Of a DNA stretch of 64,000 nucleotides, positions 48,557-57,920 are shown one piece after another (the first letter of the stretch is position 1; the number at the start of each line of letters is the position of its first letter). The DNA is from Haliotis asinina. Taxonomy: Eukaryota > Mollusca > Gastropoda > Lepetellida > Haliotidae. Location of the stretch: the NCBI RefSeq assembly GCF_037392515.1, contig NC_090290.1, positions 54,386,753 through 54,450,752 on the forward strand, read 5' to 3'. The position numbers and the translations under genes are program-made. The notes under the pieces are model-generated. The model made no database searches, was not told where the DNA came from, and saw only the letters and a program-made list of their open reading frames with translations.

Positions 48557-50676
48557 TCATTTCTTTTTTATCAATGGTCCTTGAAAACTTGAAGTAATGC
48601 AAGCTACAGTCCACAGCTGACTGATGCTGCCCAGCTCTGCAAGAGATACTGTAGAATCAAACAGGTGATTCTCTTTAACTCTTCTGATCAGTCTTTCCAC
48701 ATGAATCCTAAGTGATGCAATGGGTCTCCTCTACTTCACTAGGTGTGAACTGCCCAGAGGAATACAGAAATGGAGGAATGTTAAGACCAACACCTCTCTC
48801 ACTCAGTATACTGGCAATAGTAAAACCTTTGTCAGTCATAACACTGTTCCCTGGCTCCAGCAAATCTAGAATGCCAGACAATTTTGTTATTTCAACATCT
48901 GACATGACACTTGTGTATAGATTAGATACAAAGGTAATAGCACCATTTGGAGCAATGCCAATCAAGCCTTTCAGAGTGCAGGAGCTTTTGTAATGGGAAT
49001 AAAACATGGAATTTAACACCAAAGCTGAGGGAATTTGGATCCTGAGCTCCGTACTGTCTAAAATGACTCTAGTAGATGGGTATGTTATCTGAAACTCAGG
49101 AGGCATGTATCTGTCTACTGGCACTCTGGAGGGCCAGATAGGAATTGATCCTAGAACAAAATACAGAAAATTTGCCCAGGTGATAATTTTTCAACTAGCA
49201 GTCGAAATGTAGCAATTAAAACGAACAGCAAGATCCTGCTCTGGTAAGCCAAGCCTCAGACATACAAAAAACATGAACATTTCATCAAAAAGGGCCATGT
49301 TTCTTGGCCTACCTGCAAGAGAAATGGCATTTGCACATGGCGTAATACATACTGCACATATTGGAGGCACTTGGCTTTACAAATTCAAAAAACTGTCTGA
49401 ACAATTTTTAAGAACGAAATGATGTGTAGTACTGGATGAGATCATCATTTCCAGCGAATCTTTCTAATCCAAATCTCTCAATGGTGAGCTGTTGTTTTAA
49501 CAAATCTTTCTCCTTCTCCAGCTCCAGAATTCTTTTTAGAAGATGCTGTGTATCTGGCAGGCTGACATCTGTCTGGGTCTGAGCTGACAAACTGTCCTCC
49601 TCTTCTTCATGGGGGTCACAGTCTAACAGGGAGCTTGTAGGACTGGAAAAATAAAGAATTTTACTTACAGTGGAAATCAAGAAATGTCTGTGTGCATGTT
49701 TATGTGTTTGCTCATTTCTGAATATCATGAAACACAGACGTCGGATTAATGTTTCTTTCAAAGGAATCAATGATTATGATTATCAATGAGGTGTTGCAGA
49801 TACTAATCAGATTTAATGCTTTAAAATTAAACAATGCTACTAAAAAACAGACTTTGGTTTGAAGAGCATTTGAACTGAAGTAGAGCTTAAAATAAGAATG
49901 TTTTCTCATCTACAAACATGTTTCTAACTTTAAACCGACCTTTCTGATGAATTTGAATTTTTCGGCATAAATGGATGACGGATGGCTGGTGCTTTCCTCG
50001 ACTTCATATTTTCCAAGGTCCAAGGAAATATGGATGGCACAGATCCTTGCTTGAGGGTCCTCCTTACTGGTGTGTACTTGTAGTCCTCGGGCCGGAGCAT
50101 ACAACACTCTTCCTTGTTATCTAAATACAAGTGAAGTTAAAATGAGCCCATTGCCATTATAAATATTTAAATCAAAGCTTTAAAAAGAAGCAAGTCTTTT
50201 TTTCGAATGATTACAATAAATAGTTGTAACCTCGCGCACGCAACACACTTGCTTCTTTGAGTATATAATCATTGTTCTTGCGGTCCATCTGCTACTTTTT
50301 GAACTTTTTCAATTACAGCACCACACTGAGCAATCGTTACCATGTGTTGTTAATTAACGTAATTTATCGTTTAGGCACCATGACATGTTGTTAAGGAATA
50401 AATATTATTTTTCTGTTGTATGCGCTGCTTGACAGCTGCACCTCCGATAGATTGATTGCAGTTTGAATTTGGCGCCTCAAATAACTCGAGATTTAATTCA
50501 GAAAATTCTGAATGAAAATTATAGCCTACCGTAAAGAAGGGTCCTACGTCTCGTCGAATAGCAACTTTCCACCTCTTTCGAAGAGCTTCGGGCTTTGGAA
50601 ACGTGTGAAATGACAGTGAACCGTCGTTTCGTGCAACGGATGTACACAGAGGTACACAACAATGGTCAGCAGCCAT
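48557..50676 (-). pseudogene. THAP-domain DDE transposase of ISL2EU, damaged
   Basis: On the minus strand exon 1 (50676-50530) gives MAADHCCVPLCTSV...SFHTFPKPEALRKRW, the first half of a C2CH THAP zinc finger. It begins directly inside the terminal repeat. The second half near 50110-49930 reads EECCMLRPEDYKYT and GSVPSIFPWT. The zinc-binding His expected in a C-S-x-H-F motif is missing, consistent with a small in-frame deletion. A coiled coil follows near 49560-49430 (LLKRILELEKEKDLLKQQ) and leads into RFGLERFAGNDDLIQYYTSF. A stop then breaks the frame. The catalytic core near 49120-48700 has VILDSTE (first Asp) and VMTDKGF (second Asp). A one-base shift follows, and LRIHVERLIRRVKENHLF (catalytic Glu) continues to a stop at 48557. 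The family is DDE_Tnp_4 (IS5/Harbinger-like). Confidence 0.9.
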
Positions 50677-50742
50677 CGTTGCGGGTATAACCTCGTTTTG
50701 GAATCGGTCAAAGGTCACATGCATAAATATTAAGAATCGGCT

Positions 50743-51087
50743 ATTGACATTCATAGTAGCATTATGATTATTGTTCTATATGCTAAACAGTAAAAGAAAC
50801 GCAACTCTGGTTTGTCAAGTGTTTACATAGAAGACATAAACTTGGATGCTTACATGGAAGTTTTTCGAAACTTGCCTTTCTTTTGCTGTTAAGTATATAT
50901 TATTTTCCTGTTGAAATTATACGCAATAAATTAACGCATTTGAAAATTAATGCAAATTGAAACGAAAGCAAATAATTTGAACAAACACCTTCCCTGATGT
51001 ATATTCAACATCAAGGTAAAGGTAGTGTAGTCAGTGGAGTACATGAACCATCACCAACGACCTGGGTTCAATTCTCTTCCTGTTGAC
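50743..51087. other. No recognisable feature
   Basis: AT-rich right flank of the ISL2EU element. Confidence 0.45.
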
Positions 51088-51275
51088 CGTGGTGGGGTAG
51101 CCTAGTGGTTAAAGCGTTCGGTCGTCACGCCAAAGACCAAGACTCGATGTCCCACATGGGTACAATCATTATGTGGGAATCCCACTCTGGTGACCTACCA
51201 GCCCCCGCTAGGATATTGCTAGAGCCATGCCTACTGCCACGTAGAACAAAACTCATTCACTCACCCACTCGCTAC
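51088..51275 (+). mobile_element. tRNA-derived SINE, near full length
   Basis: CCGTGGTGGGGTAGCCTAGT, GGTTAAAGCGTTCGGTCGTC, ACTCGATGTCCCACATGGGT, CCCACTCTGGTGACC, CGCTAGGATATTGCTAGAGC, AAAACTCATTCACTCACCCA. The A-box region (TAGCCTAGTGG) is good; the B box has decayed to GACTCGATGTCC. Confidence 0.82.
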
Positions 51276-51688
51276 GTGGGTTTTCCCCACGATGAGGTCG
51301 GGGGGCTAACTGCAGCGTGTCATACGGATGCACTCGGGTTTCACGTTTGTGCTGAATCGCCAGAGTGCACTGGCTTACATAGTGGAAACTAGGTCAAGCT
51401 TTGTCAACGTGAAAAATCAAGAAAACACTAAGTGTTAAAGTTTCCTGCTGTCGAGGCTCGTGACAGGGGTAACATATACATCGCACACCCGTCCATTGGC
51501 ATCTGCTTTTAACAATAGAAGGAGGTCGGCATGATGTAAAACCTGTCACAAGTTGGGGGTAAGTTATCGAAACACGCATATTTTGTCTAAAGTTGGTGTT
51601 AGCAGTGAAATATGCATGTAGCGCACGTAGAGCTGGTCTATTTCAAAGCGTCTATCATTACCATATGTCAGTTACCACAACTGACACG

Positions 51689-51719
<31 letters not shown>

Positions 51720-52161
51720 AGATAACGTGCTTGTCATTGTAACCATTCTGATGTCGGGTAGGGTTTGAATGGGGTTTGGTATTTGGGGTGTTGGTAATAT
51801 TCGGTGTGGGGAGGGGGGGGGGGGGTGGGTAACTGAATCTTACCCAAACCGGGTGCATGCCACATCATAAGAACGTTGTTATTTGCTAGCTTACGGGGAT
51901 GATATCGGGAAAATCTCTCAGTTACTGAAAGCCACATCGTTAAATGGTGGTTCGTCACGCCCCAATCGCTTTAATACATCCTGTTATGGGTGCTAATATC
52001 ATAGCCTGAGCGGTGCAGTAGATGATGAGGTCACTATGTCCAGGTCTGTGCCGCCACACGCTCGTGTTTGTTAGGTCATTGTGTGTCGCAGCATAATCAT
52101 CACTAGTCTAAATTTAGCAGACAGTTATTGTCTGAGATGGGACCACTTACGAGGTCAGGGA
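51276..52161. other. No gene; GA and G-rich microsatellites
   Basis: (GA)n at about 51690-51717 and a G-rich run at about 51810-51827. Minus-strand frames here are low-complexity Leu-Ser and Pro runs from these repeats. Confidence 0.55.
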
Positions 52162-52318
52162 CGGTGGGGTAGCCTCGTGGTTAAAGCGTTCGCTCGTCAA
52201 ACCCAATGTCCGGGTTCGATTCCCCTCATGGTAAAATGAATGAAGCTCATTTCTGGAGTTCCCCGCAGTGATATTGCTGGAATATTGCTAAGAGCGGCGT
52301 AAATTACAACTCACTCAC
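52162..52318 (+). mobile_element. tRNA-derived SINE, best-preserved copy
   Basis: A-box region TAGCCTCGTGG with GTTAAAGCGTTCGCTCGTC, B box GGTTCGATTCCCC, then CATTTCTGGAGTTCCCC, GATATTGCTGGAATATTGCT, AAGAGCGGCGTAAATTACAA and ACTCACTCACTA. It serves as the reference for the other tRNA-head copies in this window. The last 45 bp equals the tail of the abalone-type SINE. Confidence 0.9.
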
Positions 52319-52545
52319 TACGTGGCCAAGTTGGTAGAGCGTCTGCAGAGAAAACGGTGTCGGTGTTTGAATCCTTTCTGTCACATCCTAACTGATATTA
52401 TTGTGACCCAGAGTGGATCTTGGTCTCAAGAGGATTAAGAGGGACAGGTCAGCTCAAAGTCCACTGAGTGTACTGTGTCGGTGTCGCTTAACCATGTTAC
52501 GCTGTGGCACAGTACTGCAGTTAAGTGGCATTATAATACAGGCAC
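52319..52545 (+). mobile_element. Second tRNA-derived SINE family
   Basis: ACGTGGCCAAGTTGGTAGAG is a good tRNA A-box region and GGTGTTTGAATCC a decayed B box. The body (GTGACCCAGAGTGGATCTTG, GTGTACTGTGTCGGTGTC, CATTATAATACAGGCACGTA) is unlike the (ACTC)-tailed SINEs. It directly abuts the preceding SINE tail, so one of them probably inserted at the end of the other. Confidence 0.65.
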
Positions 52546-52605
52546 GTAGGCAGCTGTACGTAGCTACCTACACGCATGCACGTTGATATCTTCAAATACG
52601 ACGAT

Positions 52606-52735
52606 ATGGATGCCAACTTTATTGTCTAACACGACGTTTCTGGGCTTCTTGGCTACTCCTTGCTCCTTCTTCGGGAAGCAACAAGCAGCCAAGAAAGGTT
52701 ATCTTATACAATAAAGAAGTTGCCATCCATACACT
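52606..52735. mobile_element. Penelope-like element tail, fold-back with hammerhead-like core
   Basis: Two copies of the tail motif ACAATAAAGAAGTTG(C)CATCCAT point away from each other (minus at about 52609-52630, plus at about 52707-52732), with arms containing CAGCCAAGAA on one side and GGCTTCTTGGCT on the other. On the minus strand CCGAAGA (52674-52668) is followed by a stem-forming stretch and GAAAC (52640-52636), then GTCGTG and the tail. CTGANGA...GAAAC is the hammerhead ribozyme core known from Penelope-like elements; one core base differs here. No coding part remains. Confidence 0.6.
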
Positions 52736-52904
52736 CGTCTCATATATTCACCACGTTCTAAATGCTTTGAACAATATTTGATCAAGACCATTTACTGAGC
52801 AATGAAGTATTCTGCAGTGTATTTGTTGTGTGTTTTAGAGTGAAACAAAGAAATAGCCCCACCCAGTCAACATAATTCGACTGTGTACTTACACACCACA
52901 GCTG

Positions 52905-53040
52905 GGTGTACCATAGTTTGTGCATCACGCCAAAGGCCCGGGTTCTGTTCCCCACATGGGTACAGTGTGTTAAACCCATTTGTTGGGTCCCCTGTCGTGA
53001 TACTGCAAGAATACCGCTAAGCAATGCGATTCGAACTCAA
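52905..53040 (+). mobile_element. tRNA-derived SINE, diverged
   Basis: GCATCACGCCAAAGGCCCGG, GGTTCTGTTCCCCACATGGG, CCATTTGTTGGGTCCCC, GTGATACTGCAAGAATACCG, CTAAGCAATGCGATTCGAAC. Head partly lost and tail repeat absent; order matches the reference copy. Confidence 0.75.
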
Positions 53041-54469
53041 GTCTAAGGTAGTAGGAGCTATCGCTTCATTTGTTAGCCTGCTCAATCGACCTCATGCAAG
53101 CGAGAGTAGTCCACCTACATCTGGATATCATAACGTGAAGATGCATAACACGAAGACAGAACATCAACACAAGCTATGGGTAAACATACTGGCGAGTGTC
53201 CATAGATGACAATTATATCAGTTTTCATGAGGATGATCCATACCATTCACTGCCCACACAGTTCAACTACCTGGTGTGATTTAGTAGTTTGATGCGAGGA
53301 ACAGTATTTACACAGACGTGAGTAGCGCTAGTTCAATAGCGACTGTCCAAGAGAAATGCAAACAGTTTATCTTACTTTTGAAAATTGCGTTACTTTAATT
53401 TATGAAATAAAATATTTCTTTCGAAAACTAAAATAATCATTTAGGGGTTTTGTTGGACACAATTCACAGACATATTACTACAAAAGGAAAACAAATGTCG
53501 TCTTTAAATTCTTCCACACCAGACGGCAAGTGAAGTACTAAAGCCGGCCGACCGTAGCCATAGGGTATGCATGAACTGGTGACAAATGTGGCGAGACTTT
53601 GTTGTGATGGGGTCAGACAGTCCTGGGCAATGTCTTTATGTTCAAGACATTCGATGATATTTTATCAGTGTCGGGTTATATCGGATTTGTTCTATGATGA
53701 AAGTGGGTGAATGTTATTTTGCTCATTACGTGTCCCACACGGCATTCTCTTAGACGGGGTAAACCTGGGTACAGAGCCCTAGAGGCGTGGGTATAACACA
53801 CTAACCTAGTTATGTGCCGATCATACCACGGTGGCAGTAGTGGGATATCATTTTTGAGGTAGAATTTCTACGGTTTCCTCATTCAGGAAAGGCGCATGAA
53901 ACAATGAAAAAACAAATTAAAGAACAGAACAAGTTAATGATCTAATCTATAATTTCCATTCTCTAGCGGTCTTTGTCACTTTTAAAATGTGTCGCTGGTT
54001 TTGAATCAGGGATGCTGGTTTAGACTCCGCCTGCAAGTGACCTTGACCTTAAATATCGAGACGTACTTTCGGTAGATAGGGCTTTCGTGAATACCATTTG
54101 TTAATTTGCAATTATTTACCGAGCATCTGATGGTTGTAACTGCATTTATCTTCTTATCCCCGATGAGGTAGTACATATTACATTTGCGTTTCAACGCAGG
54201 TTAATATTTTCACTGACTGAAGTTTGAACTGTCTACAGTTCAAACGTCAATTAGAGCTGCTCTGGTGACTATGCGTTAATTTCGAGAAGACAATATTTTC
54301 ACAAAATTGTAATATATGTCTCATGTGTGAAATTCATTGTTGTGATCTAATGTGAGTTCTGTCATGGTAAACACCACCGCACGCGTGTCTTATTTATTTT
54401 TTTTACAAAATGCCGAATGTGTGAAGACCCTTGTTAACTAGAAATCGTCTTCAGTAGTCCGTACATGTT
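53041..54469. other. No recognisable gene
   Basis: Short frames only. Confidence 0.5.
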
Positions 54470-54662
54470 GTAAGAGGCGACTAACGGATCGGGTAGTCCG
54501 AGTTGCTGACTTGCTTGACACCTACTGATTCCCAATTGCGCTGATTGATGCTCATGCTGTTGATCAATGGATTGTCTGGTTTAACCTGGATTATTCACAG
54601 TCCGCCGCCACAAAGCTGGAATATTGCTGAATGCGGTGTATAACTAAACTCTTTCACTCACT
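54470..54662 (+). mobile_element. Abalone-type SINE, 5'-truncated
   Basis: Begins TAAGAGGCGACTAACGGATC, nearly the same truncation point as the 30404 copy, then GACTTGCTTGACACCTACTG, TTGATCAATGGATTGTCTGG, TTATTCACAGTCCGCCGCCA, GCTGGAATATTGCTGAATGC, ending CTTTCACTCACTT. Confidence 0.88.
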
Positions 54663-54939
54663 TTTCACTTGATATGTCAAACGTAATTTTCATTGCAATT
54701 TAAGTTGACCTAGAAGAATGTTCTCTAAAACAAATCACATGCAAATTGCAGGCGTCCAAATTCCGACAAAACATGTTTTCGTAAGGGACAACTTGCAATA
54801 AGCATTGTTACTACGTTTAGTTTCCTCTCTGGGCATGACATTTGCAGTGTTTGCTATATTCTCGTTAGAATACTTGCAACGGATATTGACTTTTGAAATT
54901 AATCGTCAGTGAAAATGCATTCATTCATCAAACAATATA

Positions 54940-56236
54940 TAGTCTGGTTCATAATTATTGAGAATTTTTCTTCTTACTTTGAGCTATCCTAACACCTCAA
55001 CTGATTCACTGATACTTAAAACTAAGTAATGGTATAAAGGAGGTAACTCATCTTGGCCTACTGAGTATAGTACAATTAGAGTTACCTCCCCTGAATTTGT
55101 AGCAGACGTCATTTTCCTCAGCACTGTCAATAATGTCTGCTGAAGATAAAAGAAGGTTGATTTTTGAGTTGTGTAATCAAGGAATTGATGATGTAAATAC
55201 ATTGGCAGAGAGAACAGGAACTCCTCTTTCTACTGTGTATAGGATTAGGAAGAATTTTAAAGAGGGAAAGGATTTTGGGCACCAGAAAGGAGCAGGGAGG
55301 CCCAGAAAATTGGACTTCTCAGATCGCGTCCGGTTGGGAATTTTAGCGTCTAAAAAGCAAAGGGCAAGCATCTCCAACATCAGGTATGAAATGATAGAAA
55401 GGGGATCAACAGTTGTATCAAAATCTACAGTTAGAAGAAATTTGATTGATGTTGGAAGGGAGAAAAAGACTGGAATTCCTTCTCCCCTCATGAAACAAGA
55501 ACATAAAGACAGGCGTGTTGAGTGGTGTTTGGCACATGCAAACTTTGACTGGGAAAATGTGATTTTTACTGATGAAAGCTCAATATGGGTATATCCCAAT
55601 AATGTGAAAATATGGACAAAGTCTGCGTCAGCACCGTTGTATCAACGACCTAAGTACAGCCCAAAGTTTCATGTATGGGGAGGGATATCCTTATTAGGAA
55701 CGACCCCGCTGTGTGTGTTTGAGGGACATCTGACAAGTCAACGCTACACTAACATATTAGATAATTTTCTCCTTCCAAGTGCACATGTGTTTTATGGAAA
55801 TGACTGGATTTTGCAGCAAGATAATGATCCTAAACACATCGCAAAACATGCCAAGCAGTGGTTTCAGGAGAAAAATGTGACTGCATTACCATTTCCTGCA
55901 TATAGTCCTGACTTAAATCCCATTGAGAACATTTGGGGGATGATGAAGGAATGTGTGAATCAAAAGGGGTTGACAAAAATTGAAGACATGAAGAGAGAAG
56001 TGGTCCGATACTGGGACAGCATAACTCACGAGACACTAACCTCTCTGATAGGAAGTATGCCTACCCGTCTTAGACTGTGCCGTGAAGCTCAAGGAGACTT
56101 GATAAAATATTAAATTGTTACCTACACAACATGAAAAGGTCAGTTCACTTTCACAATACATTCAATTTTATCTGATTTGTTCTCGTTTAATAATATGAAA
56201 TGCTTTAGCTATTCTCAATAATTTTGAACCATACTG
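54940..56236 (+). mobile_element. Tc1-like DNA transposon, complete and apparently intact (1297 bp)
   Basis: The left end (54940) TAGTCTGGTTCATAATTATT and the right end, read on the minus strand from 56236, CAGTATGGTTCAAAATTATT are 26-bp terminal inverted repeats with three differences, both continuing GAGAAT. TA flanks both sides (54938-54939 and 56237-56238). One uninterrupted transposase gene lies inside. A subterminal inverted pair, AGGAGGTAACTC near 55039 and GAGTTACCTCC near 55079, sits just upstream of the gene. All parts needed for mobility seem present, though the left terminal base differs from the right. Confidence 0.95.
55133..56113 (+). CDS. Tc1-like transposase, intact, 326 residues
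   Basis: Expected to bind the terminal repeats and catalyse cut-and-paste transposition at TA sites in the nucleus. The start ATG at 55133 (MSAEDKRRLIFELCNQG) precedes the HTH directly. Domains: first HTH about residues 1-45 (DVNTLAERTGTPLSTVYRIR), GRPRKL linker near 58-63, second HTH about 64-105 (ISNIRYEMIERG, VSKSTVRRNL), then the catalytic core. Triad: Asp in IFTDESSIW, Asp in LQQDNDPKH and Glu in SPDLNPIENIW, with 34 residues between the last two (DD34E). The VWGGISLLG block is also intact. Length matches the usual 330-350, and the frame has no stop or shift. This differs clearly in sequence from the transposase at 14.86 kb, so it is a separate lineage. No intron is apparent. Promoter elements are not recognisable. 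Confidence 0.96.
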   Translation: MSAEDKRRLIFELCNQGIDDVNTLAERTGTPLSTVYRIRKNFKEGKDFGHQKGAGRPRKLDFSDRVRLGILASKKQRASISNIRYEMIERGSTVVSKSTVRRNLIDVGREKKTGIPSPLMKQEHKDRRVEWCLAHANFDWENVIFTDESSIWVYPNNVKIWTKSASAPLYQRPKYSPKFHVWGGISLLGTTPLCVFEGHLTSQRYTNILDNFLLPSAHVFYGNDWILQQDNDPKHIAKHAKQWFQEKNVTALPFPAYSPDLNPIENIWGMMKECVNQKGLTKIEDMKREVVRYWDSITHETLTSLIGSMPTRLRLCREAQGDLIKY

Positions 56237-56949
56237 TATATAAGCTCCCGGTAGCAATTACTAATAAAATCCTTATTGGAGGATAACTTTGAAATGGTGA
56301 AATGTTTAATGGCCAGTAGGCGAACGTCCCTCGAAAGGCTTTTCAGGCGTACTGAGCGTTCCCCTTTGTTGGCATCGTTGTTTTGTTTAGCGAAAAGTAG
56401 GGATGGACTCGTCTGAATTGCGGAACTGCATGTAACGTTCTTATTGAGGTGGCTGTCGGGATTTTCTTCCTTAATTCGCTTCCACTTTGGATATATGTGA
56501 TGTCAGACGTGAAGTCATGTAATAAAAATGGATATGGCTGGCAGGAAAGTGCTTTGATCAGGTATCAGGTTGTGAGAGGCATACATGTATAATACAAAAG
56601 GTTTCACAGTTGAGATGAGCAGTGGGATATAATGATTTCTGAGGCCCTGTAGCAATGGCGGCAGGTTGCTGTTTTTGTTTCTGTGAGTAATTGAAAACTG
56701 TATTCTGTCTGATGACAGAGCCAGGACCGAACATGAAACTCTAACGTAGTGCTTATTGTCTCACGCACTCAGATCCGAGTTGTTCTTACTGGGGAAAACA
56801 TGGAGAAGCTTTGCCTTTGAAGACCCTCCTGAAACCTGAAAGCTGCGTTGTATTCTCATATGAGTTTCTCTCCAAACATCATGGTTGTAGAAACCACGCA
56901 GTCCTTCACACTGCAGGAAAATAATAGAACCTAAACGCTAACGTTGTAA
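56237..56949. other. No recognisable gene
   Basis: Right flank of the Tc1-like element with short open frames only. Confidence 0.5.
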
Positions 56950-57116
56950 GTGAGTGAGTTTGTTTATGTACCGCCTTTAGCAATATTCCAAAAATATCAC
57001 AGCAGGCTACACCAGAAATGGGCTTCACATATTGTTCTATTGTTCTCATGTGGGGAATCGAACCCTGGTCTTAGGCGTGACGAACGAACGCATTAACCAC
57101 TAGCCTACTCGCTCTT
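56950..57116 (-). mobile_element. tRNA-derived SINE, full length
   Basis: Minus strand: GCGAGTAGGCTAGTGGTTAA, TGCGTTCGTTCGTCACGCC, CAGGGTTCGATTCCCCACAT (good B box), CCATTTCTGGTGTAGCC, GATATTTTTGGAATATTGCT, then (ACTC). One of the clearest copies. Confidence 0.87.
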
Positions 57117-57323
57117 TTTAAGACAATACGGAGTGAACATTATGTATAATGGAATAACTCAAAACCAGTGATAGGATCAAGTGTTTGCGAAAAAGGAAAA
57201 TGTTCCCTGCTGCACCGGTATTACCATTCATAAAATTTTCATTAAATTGTCTTTTTACCCGCACGTCAGGCAGTGGTATCCCTAACAACCCTTAAAAAAT
57301 AAAACGACATTGGATCATCGACT

Positions 57324-57480
57324 TGAGTGAATGAGTTTAGTCTAGGCCGATTCTAGTAATATTCCAGCAATATCACGGCGCGGGACACCAGAAATAGGCT
57401 TCACACAGTTTACTCGACTGGGGAATCGAACCCGTCTTCACCGTGATCAGTGAACACTCTAACCATTAGGCTACTAATTA
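57324..57480 (-). mobile_element. tRNA-derived SINE
   Basis: Minus strand: TAGTAGCCTAATGGTTAGAG, ACGGGTTCGATTCCCCAGTC (B box), CCTATTTCTGGTGTCCCGC, GATATTGCTGGAATATTACT, AGAATCGG, then ACTCATTCACTC. Close in structure to the copy at 56950. Confidence 0.87.
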
Positions 57481-57533
57481 GCTTGACCAGCCCCTACGTA
57501 ACCAGACATTTCATTGACCCCTTTTAGTTGTAA

Positions 57534-57808
57534 TGAGTGAGTGAGTGAGTGAGTTTAGTTTTACTCCGCACTCAGCAATATTCTAGCTATATGGCGGCGG
57601 TCTGTAAATAATCGAGTCCGGACCAGACAATCAAGTGATCAACAACATGAGCATCGATCAGCGCAATTTCGAACCGATGACATGTGTCAACCATGTCAGT
57701 GAGCCTGACCACCCCATCCCGTTAGTCGCCCCTTATGACAAGCACAGTCGCCATTTATGGCAAGCATGAGTTGCTGAAGCCCTATTCTATCCCGGGACAT
57801 TCACGGGT
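57534..57808 (-). mobile_element. Abalone-type SINE, full length, with 14-bp target duplication
   Basis: The exact duplication CCTTTTAGTTGTAA (57520-57533 and 57809-57822) defines both ends. Minus strand starts ACCCGTGAATGTCCCGGGAT and ends in (ACTC)n. The 275-bp length agrees with the copy at 27520-27790, giving a consistent full-length definition of the family. The perfect duplication implies fairly recent insertion. Confidence 0.94.
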
Positions 57809-57920
57809 CCTTTTAGTTGTAAAAGTGCTATTATGCGTAGTTACAAATTTAAGTTTAACCAGCTTTCAAACATATAATTGGCACTTGTTTGAGTGGCATT
57901 TTAGAAGTTGAGGTGTACAA

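Larger units (their letters stand above)
45477..50742. mobile_element. ISL2EU-type DNA transposon with YqaJ and THAP/DDE genes
   Basis: Terminal inverted repeats of about 70 bp are visible. Left: AGACCATTCTTAAT, then TATGCATGTGACCTTTGACC, CAAAACGAGGTTATACCCGC (45477 to about 45538). The right end repeats this on the minus strand from 50742 with few mismatches. The bases at the boundaries (AT at 45475-45476 and 50743-50744, or TA one base over) fit a 2-bp target duplication. Two genes converge inwards from the repeats: a SWIM/YqaJ protein on plus and a THAP-DDE transposase on minus. That pairing is the known hallmark of the ISL2EU superfamily, a PIF/Harbinger relative. Both genes are damaged, so this copy is not autonomous. 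The central 47138-48556 has no gene. Confidence 0.9.

Noticed and set aside
52162-52235. tRNA gene from A and B boxes
   Set aside because: No closed acceptor stem or anticodon arm, and the sequence continues into a repeated SINE body with an (ACTC) tail.
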